Positions 63,413-64,000 of a DNA stretch of 64,000 bases are shown piece by piece. The notes below the pieces were generated by a model that saw only the letters and a list, made by a program, of their open reading frames with translations, was not told the DNA's origin and did not search any database. The stretch comes from Dimorphilus gyrociliatus (lineage: Eukaryota; Annelida; Polychaeta; Dinophilidae). The stretch spans positions 3,416,684 through 3,480,683 of the forward strand of contig CAJFCJ010000019.1 of NCBI GenBank assembly GCA_904063045.1. The letters are read 5' to 3'. The stretch's first letter is position 1. Every line of letters starts with the position of its first letter. The position numbers and the translations under genes were made by a program.

Positions 63413-64000
63413 ATGCAGAGAAAATACGTTAAACAAATTAGTCAAATACAAATTTTAAATCAGCTGTCTTCCCAAGAAGAAAGCACCGACGATTTTGAAT
63501 TTAATGAAATACCAGCAAATGTTTTTGCACAAGACTTACAAAAGTTGATGTTGAGGTTTGTTCTGATAAATTAATTTTTTTGCAAGTTCATTTACATAGA
63601 GGAAGTGTATCTTTAAATTACGTCATAACAGACTAAGAGGAGAGAATATATCAAAGAATGGACGTTTTGTTCAATACGCTAAGCTGCATGAGTCAGAATT
63701 ATATAAAGACTATAAAAAGAAAGCAATGGCTTTAAATTTTATCAATTTATCTGGGTTATCAGAAAATCAAAAGAAGGCGTTTTTCATAAGTATCCTTTCA
63801 CAGAAAGCAACTACGCATAGAGTAGTCCATTGAATCGTATATAATAAAAAAGAGTTGGCCTATTTTTATTATCTAATCAATTGTATAACCAGGTATTGTA
63901 TTCGATACCTTTTACTAATTTATATGACAATTAAAAATCGACAAACCTCATCCCATTTGGTTTGTTGAATTTGGTTTTGAGGCTAAACATTGTAGTTTAC
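63413..64000 (+). CDS. DUF547-domain protein, 5' part (runs off right edge)
   Basis: Two exons, 63413-63555 and 63632-63789, joined in phase 2, give about 100 residues before the next intron. MQRKYVKQISQIQILNQL is followed by an acidic linker. The N-terminal pattern of DUF547 domains comes next: LQKLMLRLRGENISKNGRFVQYAKLHESELYKDY and LSGLSENQKKAFFI, which in the family continues as N-x-Y-N-A-L. The second intron starts GTATCCTTT at 63790 and no continuation exon appears before the window ends. DUF547 proteins occur in bacteria, plants and animals and have no agreed function. Family assignment from this piece alone is moderately sure. Confidence 0.7.

Overview
This is a 64 kb piece of nuclear DNA from an invertebrate animal. 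Base composition is AT-rich and genes are packed at roughly one per 3 kb on both strands. Introns are mostly only 49-70 nt, and intergenic gaps are a few hundred bases to about 1.5 kb. The gene content is metazoan: O-GlcNAc transferase, a membrane guanylyl cyclase, a TRPA channel, a DEG/ENaC channel, an anoctamin and a sacsin-like giant. The DEG/ENaC channel resembles FMRFamide-gated/peptide-gated channels, which points to a lophotrochozoan. A compact annelid genome of the Dimorphilus type would fit, but that is inference only. There are no prokaryotic operons, CRISPR arrays or recognisable intact transposons.

Layout. 1-1784 (-): the first eleven exons of an unrecognised gene that runs off the left edge. 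1900-3282 (-): LACTB-like serine hydrolase. 4182-8378 (+): 16-exon receptor guanylyl cyclase. 8859-9218 (-): MIF. 9449-11483 (+): MFSD5. 12285-24749 (-): a 4118-residue sacsin-like protein with three ATPase-like repeat modules and only two introns. 24895-25300 (+): small unknown gene. 25461-26639 (+): NAXD. 26806-27722 (-): TMEM98. 28441-29654 (+): DDRGK1. 29724-31024 (-): pyrroline-5-carboxylate reductase with an added N-terminal segment. 31504-35817 (-): TRPA channel. 36336-36642 (-): small unknown gene. 38202-40426 (-): DEG/ENaC channel. 41352-42068 (-): intronless ELOVL. 42361-42433 (+): tRNA-Arg(ACG). 42679-46242 (-): anoctamin. 46601-51285 (-): OGT. 51671-53996 (+): ALG8. 54197-55139 (+): single-CUB membrane protein. 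56209-56655 (+): CD225/dispanin-like protein. 57634-58020 (-): cysteine-rich protein. 59353-63138 (-): importin-4. 63413 to the right edge (+): start of a DUF547 protein.

The genes do not form one pathway. They are a normal mix of housekeeping genes (NAXD repair of NAD(P)HX, P5CR proline synthesis, ALG8 N-glycosylation, DDRGK1 ufmylation, IPO4 nuclear import, OGT) and sensory/membrane genes (guanylyl cyclase, TRPA, DEG/ENaC, anoctamin). Several neighbours are divergent with short shared promoters (MIF/MFSD5, OGT/ALG8, IPO4/DUF547, sacsin-like/small gene). Several others are convergent with very little room (DDRGK1/P5CR, NAXD/TMEM98).

The strongest unusual signals are two U12-type (minor spliceosome) 5' splice sites. 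One is in ALG8, where the reading frame and conserved residues indicate a GT-AT intron. The other is in the DUF547 gene. Further points of interest are the sacsin-like giant with no recognisable end domains, the extended P5CR, a CpG-rich foldback element inside the only long OGT intron, and several small genes I could not identify. Exon coordinates were worked out by hand from splice signals and reading-frame phase; they are exact for most genes and approximate where stated.
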